In this document: positions 18,261-25,222 of the stretch, in pieces
How the letters are laid out: every line of letters begins with the position of its first letter
Numbering within the stretch: the stretch's first letter is position 1
Translations under genes and position numbers: made by a program
Assembly (NCBI RefSeq): GCF_902859805.1
Contig: NZ_CADIKC010000003.1
Coordinates: forward strand, 186,001-250,000
DNA from: Paraburkholderia sediminicola
GTDB taxonomy: Bacteria; Pseudomonadota; Gammaproteobacteria; Burkholderiales; Burkholderiaceae
Direction of reading: 5' to 3'
Length of the DNA stretch: 64,000 bases
Notes under the pieces: model-generated
Database searches by the model: none
What the model was told of the DNA's origin: nothing
What the model saw: the letters and a program-made list of their open reading frames with translations, nothing else

Positions 18261-19496
18261 TCATCCGGCCGCCTCAACCTCCCCGATATAGCGCGCGCGT
18301 GGCCGGATCAACCGGCCGTCGCGCGTTTGTTCCATTGCATGGGCGATCCAGCCGACCACCCGGCCAACCGCGAACAGCGTGAATGCGGCGCCGGCTGGCA
18401 GGCCGAGTACCCGTTCAATGCCCACGAGCGCAAAGTCGACGGTCGGCTCCGCGCCGGTCGTCTCGCGCACCGTGCGCGCGATCGCCTGCAGTTCGCCTAG
18501 CGGCGAACGGGCCGGCGCGCAGTCGGCGAGCATCTCGAGCAGCAAACGCGCGCGCGGATCGCCGTCCGGATAAAGCGGATGACCGAAGCCCGACAACACC
18601 GGCCCATGCGCGCCGTGTTCGTGGCGGGCGAGCCGGTTCGCCAGATAGCGGTCGAGATCGGGTGCGCGTGAAGCTTCATCGAGCAGCGCGGCAATCCGTA
18701 CTGTTTCGCCACCATGCCGCGGGCCGGCCAAGGCGGCCAGACCGCCGGCCACGGCGCCGAACAGATGCGTTCCCGTCGACGTGATGCAGCGAACCGTGAA
18801 GGTCGACGCATTCAGTTCATGATCCGCGCAAGCCACCAACGCCGCGCGCAGCAGCCCCGCCTGCTGACGGTTGCGTACGTTCCACGCCGAAGCCAACTGC
18901 TTGTGCAGCGGTTCGTTCGACGGCGCCGCCGACACCATCGCGGCGGCCAGCAAGCGCATGACCGCGCAGGCGGTGTCGAGTTGCGCGTCGCGGCCGAGCG
19001 CCCATACCCGCGGCATCTGGGCGGCGGCGGCCGGCAACAAGACGAGCGCACGATCGAGCGGGGTGCTGTCGCTCCAGAGCTTGAGCCACGCGGCCCACTG
19101 CGCGGCGGCGAACGGGACGGCCGGTGCATCGGCGATACGCCTCGCATTGCATTCCCACAACAACGCCGCGATATCCTCCAGGGATGCCGTGCGCGCCAGT
19201 TCCATGGCGTTGTGCCCGCGATACAGCAGGCGGCCGTCGGCCACCAGCGTGATCGACGATTCGAGCACCGGCACGCCCCAGTCCAACACCTTTTGCGCGA
19301 CCTTGCCGGCGCGCTTGCCGTCTTCCTTGCGCCTGGCGAGCCGCCGTACTTCGCCGGCGTCGTAGAGCCGGTGCTTGCCTTGCACATCCGGCGATGAGCT
19401 CAGCATGCCGCGGCTGACATAGGCATACAGCGTAGTCAGGCTGATACCGAGCGTGGCGGCCGCTTCGGCAGCGGTGAGGGAATGAGTGGGCGGCAT
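18261..19496 (-). CDS. Citrate synthase family enzyme with N-terminal helix-turn-helix
   Basis: 411 residues. Residues 1-60 are a MerR/excisionase-type helix-turn-helix (LTAAEAAATLGISLTTLYAYVSRGML...YDAGEVRRLARRKEDGKR). Residues about 75-405 are a citrate synthase fold with the catalytic residues kept: H226 in DHELNAS, H261 in GPRHGG, H306 in GFGHPLYPDGDPR and D354 in VDFAL. It is shorter than housekeeping GltA. It probably condenses an acyl-CoA with oxaloacetate or a similar acid; the substrate is unknown. The fused DNA-binding domain suggests it also acts as a regulator. It is divergent from the CoA transferase across an array of inverted repeats at 19519-19555. Confidence 0.9.
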   Translation of the reverse strand: MPPTHSLTAAEAAATLGISLTTLYAYVSRGMLSSSPDVQGKHRLYDAGEVRRLARRKEDGKRAGKVAQKVLDWGVPVLESSITLVADGRLLYRGHNAMELARTASLEDIAALLWECNARRIADAPAVPFAAAQWAAWLKLWSDSTPLDRALVLLPAAAAQMPRVWALGRDAQLDTACAVMRLLAAAMVSAAPSNEPLHKQLASAWNVRNRQQAGLLRAALVACADHELNASTFTVRCITSTGTHLFGAVAGGLAALAGPRHGGETVRIAALLDEASRAPDLDRYLANRLARHEHGAHGPVLSGFGHPLYPDGDPRARLLLEMLADCAPARSPLGELQAIARTVRETTGAEPTVDFALVGIERVLGLPAGAAFTLFAVGRVVGWIAHAMEQTRDGRLIRPRARYIGEVEAAG

Positions 19497-19518
19497 GGAA
19501 ACGCGTAGAAACCGAAGA

Positions 19519-19555
19519 AATCAATATATATTGATTATCATAATCAAGATTGATT
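19519..19555. promoter_or_regulatory. Overlapping palindromes built from AATCAA/TTGATT half-sites
   Basis: AATCAATATATATTGATT at 19519-19536 is a perfect 18-bp palindrome. TTGATTATCATAATCAA at 19531-19547 is a second perfect palindrome sharing its half-site, and another TTGATT follows at 19550-19555. The four half-sites alternate in direction. The block is strikingly AT-rich for this genome and lies 23-59 bases before the citrate synthase start and 58-94 before the CoA transferase start. It is probably an operator, perhaps for the citrate synthase's own helix-turn-helix. Confidence 0.65.
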
Positions 19556-19612
19556 GAAGCAAGGCGAAATTCTAGACTCGGTTCACTTTCTTCCTGTCCT
19601 AACTCGAACGAG

Positions 19613-21022
19613 ATGAACGACATGAGCACGATGACGCCTGAACTCGCACTCAAACATATCTGGATGACCGCGCAATGCGACCCGACTGCGCTGCGCTCCG
19701 TTTCGCTTCCCGGCACAGATCCAGGCTTGCCGTCGGTCTATCGGGTCGGCGCGTTGGCGCAGGCGACGATTGCCGCGAGCGGCCTGGCGGCTGCCGAATA
19801 CCATCGCTTGCGCACGGGGCGCCGGCAACACGTCACCGTGGAGATGCGGCGCGCGCTGGCTTCGTTTCGCAGCGAGCGTTATCTGCGCATCGACGACGGT
19901 CCGCCGCCCGCTTTGCGTGATCCAGTGATGGGTTTCTACGCGACGCGCGACGACCGCTGGATTCAACTGCACACAAACTTTCCGCATCATCTTGAAGGCG
20001 TGCTGAAGGTGCTCGGCTGCGCGAACGATCGCGCGGCGGTGGCCGAGGCGATTCGCGGCTGGGATGGCGCGACGCTTGACCAGACGCTCGCCGACGCCGG
20101 TTTGTGTGCGGCATTGATTCGCACGCCCGAGGAGTGGGCCGCGCTCGATCAGGCGAAAGCGATTGCGGGGCTGCCGTTGTTCGAGATCGAGCGCATCGGC
20201 GACGCGCCGGTCGAGCCACCGCGAGAGGCCGGCGCGGAGCGGCCGCTGACGGGTGTGCGGGTGCTGGATCTGTCGCGCATCATTGCCGGGCCTGTAGCGG
20301 GGCGCGCGCTCGCGCAGCACGGCGCCGAAGTGTTGATGGTCAACGGTCCGCACTTGCCGAACATCGCACCGCTGGTGATCGACAACGGGCGCGGCAAGCG
20401 CTCGGCTGTGATCGATTTGCGCGATGCAACGGGTCGGGAAACGTTAAATGGCCTCGTTCGCGACGCCGATGTGTTTTTGCAGGCGTATCGGCCAGGGGCG
20501 CTCGCGGCGCGCGGGTTCGGTCCCGAGGAACTGGCGCGAGTGCGGCCGGGGATCGTCTATGTCTCGGTTTGCGCGTATGGGCACACAGGCCCTTGGGCCG
20601 GGCGGCGCGGCTTCGACAGTCTGGTGCAGTCCGCGAGTGGAATTGCTTTTACCGAGCGCGAGGCGGCGGGATGGGATGAGCCGAAGCATCTGCCGTGTCA
20701 GGCGTTGGATCACGCGACGGGCTATCTGGCTGCTTTCGGCGCAATGGCCGCATTGGCGCGGCGAGCCACCGAAGGCGGAAGCTGGCACGTGAGGGTGTCG
20801 CTCGCGCAGACCGGACGGTGGTTGCAATCCTTCGGATTGCTTCCCGACGGCTGGAAGGCGCCCGACGTTTCCATCGACGATGTGCGGGATTGTCTGGGAA
20901 CCGTGCAGTCGGAGTTCGGGCGGGTGCTGGGCGTTCTGCCGGCTGAGCGTCTTGAGGAAACGCCTGCGCGCTTTGACTTGCCGCCGGCCCGGATAGGGGC
21001 GCATGAGGCGAAATGGGCGTGA
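19613..21022 (+). CDS. Family III CoA transferase with rearranged domain order
   Basis: 469 residues from the ATG at 19613 (an ATG at 19622 is also possible). The half normally found first in this family (PLTGVRVLDLSRIIAGPVAGRALAQHGAEV..., NGRGKRSAVIDL, LQAYRPGALAARG, YVSVCAYGHTGPWAGR) begins only near residue 207. The catalytic Asp is D366 in QALDHATGY. The N-terminal 200 residues instead look like the family's C-terminal half (VGALAQATIAASGLAAAEYHRLRTGRRQHVTVEM...GFYATRDDRWIQLHTNFP). The family moves CoA between organic acids; the substrates here are unknown. It is divergent from the DNA-binding citrate synthase, suggesting a shared acyl-CoA pathway. Confidence 0.88.
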   Translation: MNDMSTMTPELALKHIWMTAQCDPTALRSVSLPGTDPGLPSVYRVGALAQATIAASGLAAAEYHRLRTGRRQHVTVEMRRALASFRSERYLRIDDGPPPALRDPVMGFYATRDDRWIQLHTNFPHHLEGVLKVLGCANDRAAVAEAIRGWDGATLDQTLADAGLCAALIRTPEEWAALDQAKAIAGLPLFEIERIGDAPVEPPREAGAERPLTGVRVLDLSRIIAGPVAGRALAQHGAEVLMVNGPHLPNIAPLVIDNGRGKRSAVIDLRDATGRETLNGLVRDADVFLQAYRPGALAARGFGPEELARVRPGIVYVSVCAYGHTGPWAGRRGFDSLVQSASGIAFTEREAAGWDEPKHLPCQALDHATGYLAAFGAMAALARRATEGGSWHVRVSLAQTGRWLQSFGLLPDGWKAPDVSIDDVRDCLGTVQSEFGRVLGVLPAERLEETPARFDLPPARIGAHEAKWA

Positions 21023-21056
21023 AGGCGTTGCGATTGCCGAAGGACAAACGCCGCGC

Positions 21057-21803
21057 TTACTTCCTCAATTCCGCCACGAAATCATAGTAATCGTTGCGGC
21101 AGTAGGTATCGGTCAGCTCGATCGCCCGCTGATCCGCCGTGTACCCGACGCGCGTGATCAGCAGCAGCGCCTCGTTAGGGGCAATGCTCATCTGCTGCGC
21201 GATCTCGTCGTTCGCGTTCACCGCGCGAAAATGCTGCAGCGCGCGGACAATCGTCAGTCCGCGATTTTCCAGGTACGTGTACAACGAATCGCCAATTGCC
21301 TGAGGATCGGGAATCACTGCGGCAGGGAAGGTGGAATTCTCCACCGCCATCACGATGCCGTCGGCCAGGCGTAAGCGGCGCAGCCGGGTCACCGCCGCCG
21401 CCGGCGACAGGCCCAGTTGAATCACCTCATCGCGGTTAGCCGGCGAAATTTCCCGCGACAACCACTTCGAACTCGGCGTAAAGCCGCGTCGCCGCAGCAT
21501 TTCGCTGAAACTCGACAGACGCGATAGCGGATCTTCATAGCGCGGCGTGATGAAGCTCCCCGCACCTTGAGTGCGGCGGATCAATCCCTGTTCGACCAGC
21601 AGGGCAATCGCTTTGCGCGAGGTGATCCGCGATACGCCGAGCGCTTCGGACAGCACGCGCTCAGAGGGCAGCGCCTCGCCCGCGTTCCAACGGTTTTCGT
21701 GAATCGCGCTGCCGAGCTTGCGAGCGAGTTGCAGATACAGCGGCGTGTCGTTTTCCGGGTCCGGGCGCAGGTCGCGCCAGCGGTCTTCCGAGGCAGAGGT
21801 CAT
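21057..21803 (-). CDS. GntR family regulator, HutC/UTRA type
   Basis: 248 residues. Residues about 15-85 are a GntR winged helix (PLYLQLARKLGSAIHENRWNAGEALPSERVLSEALGVSRITSRKAIALLVEQGLIRRTQGAGSFI). The rest is a UTRA ligand-binding domain (LSRLSSFSEMLRRRGFTPSSKWLSREI... to the C-terminus). UTRA regulators sense small metabolites such as amino sugars or histidine intermediates; the ligand is unknown. I take the ATG at 21803 because the upstream frame is not family-like; the ribosome binding site is weak. It ends 34 bases from the convergent CoA transferase stop and is divergent from the aldo-keto reductase. Its targets are probably not both neighbours. Confidence 0.9.
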   Translation of the reverse strand: MTSASEDRWRDLRPDPENDTPLYLQLARKLGSAIHENRWNAGEALPSERVLSEALGVSRITSRKAIALLVEQGLIRRTQGAGSFITPRYEDPLSRLSSFSEMLRRRGFTPSSKWLSREISPANRDEVIQLGLSPAAAVTRLRRLRLADGIVMAVENSTFPAAVIPDPQAIGDSLYTYLENRGLTIVRALQHFRAVNANDEIAQQMSIAPNEALLLITRVGYTADQRAIELTDTYCRNDYYDFVAELRK

Positions 21804-22007
21804 GGGGCTCACGCAAGAAGGGCAAGCGGCAATTCTAAGACATCGGCGCGCTCCGTTATAGCGGGCTTTTGCCTGGTGCCCGATCCGATGCTCGTGCAAC
21901 CGCTAAACTCGTCCCTATGATTTCCGTATCATGCGTCGCGGATTCGCCCGCGCCGCCGCATCGAAATGAACGCGTTGCCCTATGTTTAGCCACTTCGAGG
22001 AGAAAGC

Positions 22008-22853
22008 ATGACGACCGATATCGCGAGCGTGAGCCTGCCCGACGGCGAGCGTATTCCGAAACTGGGGCAGGGCACCTGGGAGATGGGTGAACAACCGGCG
22101 CGCCGTGCCTCGGAACTCGCCGCACTGCGCTGCGGCATCGAACTGGGCATGACGCTGATCGACACGGCGGAAATGTACGGCGACGGCGCCACGGAATTGC
22201 TTCTCGGTGAAGCGCTGGCGGGGCTGCGCGATCAGGTCTTTCTCGTGAGCAAGGTGTATCCGCATAACGCCAGCCGGCGCGGCGTGATCGCGGCCTGCGA
22301 GCAGAGCCTCAAGCGCCTGAAAACCGATCGGCTCGATCTGTATCTGCTGCACTGGCGCGGCTCGGTGCCGCTCGCGGAAACAGTCGAGGCATTCGAGGCA
22401 CTACGCAGCGCGGGCAAGATTCGCCACTGGGGCGTCAGCAACTTCGATACCGACGATATGGAAGAGCTCGTCGCCACGCCGGGCGGCGAGGCGTGCGCGA
22501 CCAATCAGATTCTCTACAACGTGGCGCGCCGTGGACCGGAATTCGACCTGTTGCCGTGGCTCGCCGCGCGCAACATGCCGGCGATGGCATACAGTCCGGT
22601 CGATCACGCGCGCCTGCCGAAACGCTCGCCGCTCGACGATATTGCCGACGCACGCGGTGTCTCGGTGTTTCAGGTGGCGCTTGCGTGGGTCCTGCAAAAG
22701 CCCGGCGTGTTCGCCATTCCGAAAGCGGGGCGCGTCGAGCATGTGCGCGACAACCATCAGGCGTCGCAACTGCAACTCGACGCGCGCGAACTCGCTGCCA
22801 TCGACACTTATTTCAAACCGCCGCGTAGCAAGCGGCCACTCGAAATGCTGTGA
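22008..22853 (+). CDS. Aldo/keto reductase
   Basis: 281 residues, NADPH-dependent reduction of carbonyls in the cytoplasm. The TIM-barrel catalytic tetrad is intact: D52, Y57, K82 and H115 (DTAEMYGDGATE, LVSKVYP, LLHWRG). The GVSNFD and IPKAG..EHVRDN cofactor motifs are also present. CGAGGAGAA precedes the ATG. Substrate is not predictable. It appears monocistronic. Confidence 0.93.
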   Translation: MTTDIASVSLPDGERIPKLGQGTWEMGEQPARRASELAALRCGIELGMTLIDTAEMYGDGATELLLGEALAGLRDQVFLVSKVYPHNASRRGVIAACEQSLKRLKTDRLDLYLLHWRGSVPLAETVEAFEALRSAGKIRHWGVSNFDTDDMEELVATPGGEACATNQILYNVARRGPEFDLLPWLAARNMPAMAYSPVDHARLPKRSPLDDIADARGVSVFQVALAWVLQKPGVFAIPKAGRVEHVRDNHQASQLQLDARELAAIDTYFKPPRSKRPLEML

Positions 22854-22932
22854 GCGCAGTTGCAGCCGTTAGTGAATTGCGGCGGCCGTGGAGCCGACGC
22901 TTATGGCGCTGCGGCTCGCTGCACCGGCGTCA

Positions 22933-23427
22933 TTAATTGCAACCGTGGTGCATGTGCACGGAACCCAGAACGGCGACTTCAGCGGGCGTGTGCTTGAGCG
23001 AATCTTCGTTGACCTGGGCGGCGTCGGCAACGAATTCGTCGACGATCGACGACACCTGCGTATTGCGCAAACACAGCGACACACGCTGCGTTTCGTTGGG
23101 TGGCAGCGACGCGCGCTGACCCAGGAACAGCACGCCGTACTGATAGCCGTGGATGATGCCGCGGATCGCGCCGACGCATTGACCTTGCGCAACGTTATCG
23201 TTTTTCAGCTTGCAGGTTTGCGCGAGCGAATAGGCGGAGAAGGTGGGATCGACCGGCGGCGCAGCTTGCGACAGGGTTGGCGGCTGCGGCTGGGGTGATG
23301 TGGCCGGTGCTTGCGACGGTGCTTGCGCCGCAGTTTGCGCATTGGCGAGCGATGCGAGGCCCAGAGCGGCGACCATCAGCAGGCCGGTGGCCGTGCGCGC
23401 TATGGAGTGGGGGACGTTTCGTTGCAT
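22933..23427 (-). CDS. Rap1a/Tai-like secreted protein
   Basis: 164 residues. A clear signal peptide is cut near ASLANA-QT, then a Gln/Pro/Ala-rich linker to about residue 60. The rest matches the small Cys-paired domain of the Rap1a/Tai family (YSLAQTCK..., GQCVGAIRGIIHGYQYGVLFLG, VSLCLRNTQVSSIVDEFVADA, ending HHGCN). Rap1a and Tai are periplasmic immunity proteins against type VI amidase toxins. No effector gene is adjacent, so immunity is only a possibility and many family members are orphans. A hairpin covers its ribosome binding site (23438-23468). Confidence 0.75.
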   Translation of the reverse strand: MQRNVPHSIARTATGLLMVAALGLASLANAQTAAQAPSQAPATSPQPQPPTLSQAAPPVDPTFSAYSLAQTCKLKNDNVAQGQCVGAIRGIIHGYQYGVLFLGQRASLPPNETQRVSLCLRNTQVSSIVDEFVADAAQVNEDSLKHTPAEVAVLGSVHMHHGCN

Positions 23428-23437
23428 GTTGTGGTGC

Positions 23438-23468
23438 CCTCATATCGAACGTTGAATCTGATATGAGG
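23438..23468 (-). promoter_or_regulatory. Inverted repeat covering the ribosome binding site of the Rap1a/Tai-like gene
   Basis: In the mRNA sense a 9-bp arm CCTCATATC pairs perfectly with GATATGAGG, with a 13-base loop. The second arm contains most of the GAGGG Shine-Dalgarno, which lies 9 bases before the ATG. It could be a translation-controlling hairpin or simply a protein operator. Confidence 0.5.
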
Positions 23469-23746
23469 CAATCGCTTCGGTTTGGTTCCGGTCACGCACG
23501 ACACGATCGATTGTTCTGGTTTTAAACGTGTGCGAGAACAGGAACTGCTTGTCGGCGTTTCGCGGCGGTGCGCGCCGTTTCGCCGGACCGCCTGCGGGTG
23601 CTGCCGACTTCGACCGGCTTCGGGCGGTGACGCTCGACCGGGGGATCGAGACATCACCGCCGCTGCCGGGGGACTGCGAACGGTATACGCATGTCGTTAG
23701 CGACGGGTAGGGCGCGGGGGCCCCCTACCCGGGAAACAGGCGACTG
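23469..23746. other. Rest of the intergenic region between the Rap1a/Tai-like and GGGSS genes
   Basis: Both flanking genes are on the minus strand; this is the 278-base remainder of a 319-base gap. No gene or clear terminator seen for the glycine-rich gene that ends at 23747. The promoter of the Rap1a/Tai-like gene must lie here or in the hairpin but has no obvious consensus. Confidence 0.5.
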
Positions 23747-24778
23747 TCAGTGCCCGTTTCCTCCGCCATTGCCACCATTGCCGCCGCCACCCTTGCCTCC
23801 GTGACCGCCGCCGGAGCCTCCGCCAAAGCCGCCGCCGAACCCGCCACCGAAGCCTCCGCCAAAACCACCACCGGGGCCGCCTTTTCCGCCGCCAAACCCG
23901 CCGCCGGGGCCGCCGCCGCAACCGCAGCCGCCGCTCCCGCTGCTGCCGCCACCGCTGCTGCCACCGCCGCTGCTGCCACCGCCGCTGCTGCCACCGCCGC
24001 TGCTTCCACCGCCACTGCTTCCACCGCCACTGCTTCCGCCACCGCTGCTTCCGCCGCCACTGCTTCCACCGCCGCTGCTTCCGCCACCGCTGCTGCCACC
24101 GCCGCTGCTGCCACCGCCGCTGCTTCCGCCGCCGCTGCTTCCGCCACCGCTGCTTCCGCCACCGCTGCTGCCACCGCCGCTGCTTCCGCCACCGCTGCTT
24201 CCGCCACCGCTGCTACCGCCGCCGCTGCTTCCGCCACCGCTGCTTCCGCCACCGCTGCTGCCACCGCCGCTGCTTCCGCCACCGCTGCTTCCGCCGCCAC
24301 TGCTGCCACCGCCGCTGCTGCCACCGCCGCTGCCACCGCCGCTGCCGCCGCCGTTACCCTTACCGCCGCCACTGCCCGAGCCTGCTGCGCCGCCGGCGCC
24401 ATTGCCGCTCGCACCCGAGCCACCGCTGCCTGCGCTCGCCGCGCCGTTGCCGCCGCGATGCTGCGCGCACCCTCCGATACTGGTGCTTGTGCAATCGCGC
24501 GGACTGAACACAATGGCTGCGTCGTCGGCAGCGGTCGGTTCATCAGGCGCGGTGCCGGTCGCCGCTGCGCCCGCCGCCGAACTGTCGTCCTGCACGCTTT
24601 GCGTCGCTGCGTGCGCGCCGCTCGCAGGCATGGGCGCATCGGCAACCGTCATCAACTTGGGGACCGCATCCGTTGACGCCGAATACGCGACCTGCGTGAT
24701 CAGCAAAGCTACGCCCGCTGCGATTGCTGTACTCCGTAAGACCCCGAAGTAGTACTGATTGAATTTTCTGGTTTTCAT
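23747..24778 (-). CDS. Secreted glycine/serine repeat protein (26 GGGSS units)
   Basis: 343 residues starting MKTRKFNQYYFG. A hydrophobic segment (STAIAAGVALLITQVAYSAS) forms a signal peptide. Then comes an Ala/Asp/Thr-rich region with a Cys pair (RDCTSTSIGGC), a Gly/Ser region, 26 exact tandem GGGSS pentapeptides encoded at 23939-24328, a GGCGCGGG cluster, and a C-terminal GGFGGGFGG/GGHGGKGGGG tail. GGGAGAGA precedes the ATG at 24778. It resembles no enzyme; composition suggests a flexible extracellular or cell-surface linker or matrix protein. It is GC-biased, and the opposite strand carries an Ala-rich shadow frame. The function is unknown. Confidence 0.72.
   Translation of the reverse strand: MKTRKFNQYYFGVLRSTAIAAGVALLITQVAYSASTDAVPKLMTVADAPMPASGAHAATQSVQDDSSAAGAAATGTAPDEPTAADDAAIVFSPRDCTSTSIGGCAQHRGGNGAASAGSGGSGASGNGAGGAAGSGSGGGKGNGGGSGGGSGGGSSGGGSSGGGSSGGGSSGGGSSGGGSSGGGSSGGGSSGGGSSGGGSSGGGSSGGGSSGGGSSGGGSSGGGSSGGGSSGGGSSGGGSSGGGSSGGGSSGGGSSGGGSSGGGSSGGGSSGGGSSGGGSSGSGGCGCGGGPGGGFGGGKGGPGGGFGGGFGGGFGGGFGGGSGGGHGGKGGGGNGGNGGGNGH
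23939..24328 (-). repeat. 26 tandem 15-bp units encoding GGGSS
   Basis: The units are exactly 15 bp (consensus GGYGGYGGMAGCAGC on the coding strand). Third-position variants are scattered, so the peptide is perfect while the DNA is not. All units are in frame, so copy-number change would alter length but not reading frame. Confidence 0.95.
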
Positions 24779-25222
24779 CACGTCTCTCCCGAGGGGACGC
24801 CGACACCTCGCTGTCGCCATCTCCCACGCTGAACCGCCGACGCCGGGCCTGTCTGAGCGCTAGCCTCGTCGCCCCCCGAGTCTGTTTTGCGGATGCAAGT
24901 CAAACACCATCACCGTCTTCCCGACGCCGTAGCCGGTTTGCTGACAAACGCTTGCGTGCGCTTCAGCCGATACCGTTCAAACGCGCTTCGTCACGTATCG
25001 CTTCCTGTCGCTGCGATTCGCCCAAGCGGCGCTTCCGGCTCTCTCTCTCTCGATCTCTTCTGGATTCGAATGTCTGGACAGTACTTAGCGATATCCATGC
25101 CACGGTCCGCAAAGCCTTGCGGCGACGGGTGTCGAATAGGGGTGTGCGATGGCCGCGAGGAAAAAACGCAGGAAAATGTTTCGATGATGAAACGCGCGAC
25201 CGGAAAGCCGCTTTATTACGCG
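24779..25222. other. Intergenic region between the GGGSS gene and the ABC operon
   Basis: 444 bases with no gene seen; both flanking genes are on the minus strand. It contains a weak hairpin (GTTTC-GATGAT-GAAAC, 25178-25193) that might terminate the ABC operon. No promoter is recognisable for the GGGSS gene. Confidence 0.5.

Noticed and set aside
23750..24676. 308-codon Ala/Thr-rich plus-strand frame
   Set aside because: It is the exact complement of the GGGSS repeat gene. The signal peptide and ribosome binding site are on the minus strand.
25178..25193. Small inverted repeat GTTTC-GATGAT-GAAAC after the ABC operon
   Set aside because: Only a 5-bp AT-rich stem. Not enough to call a terminator.
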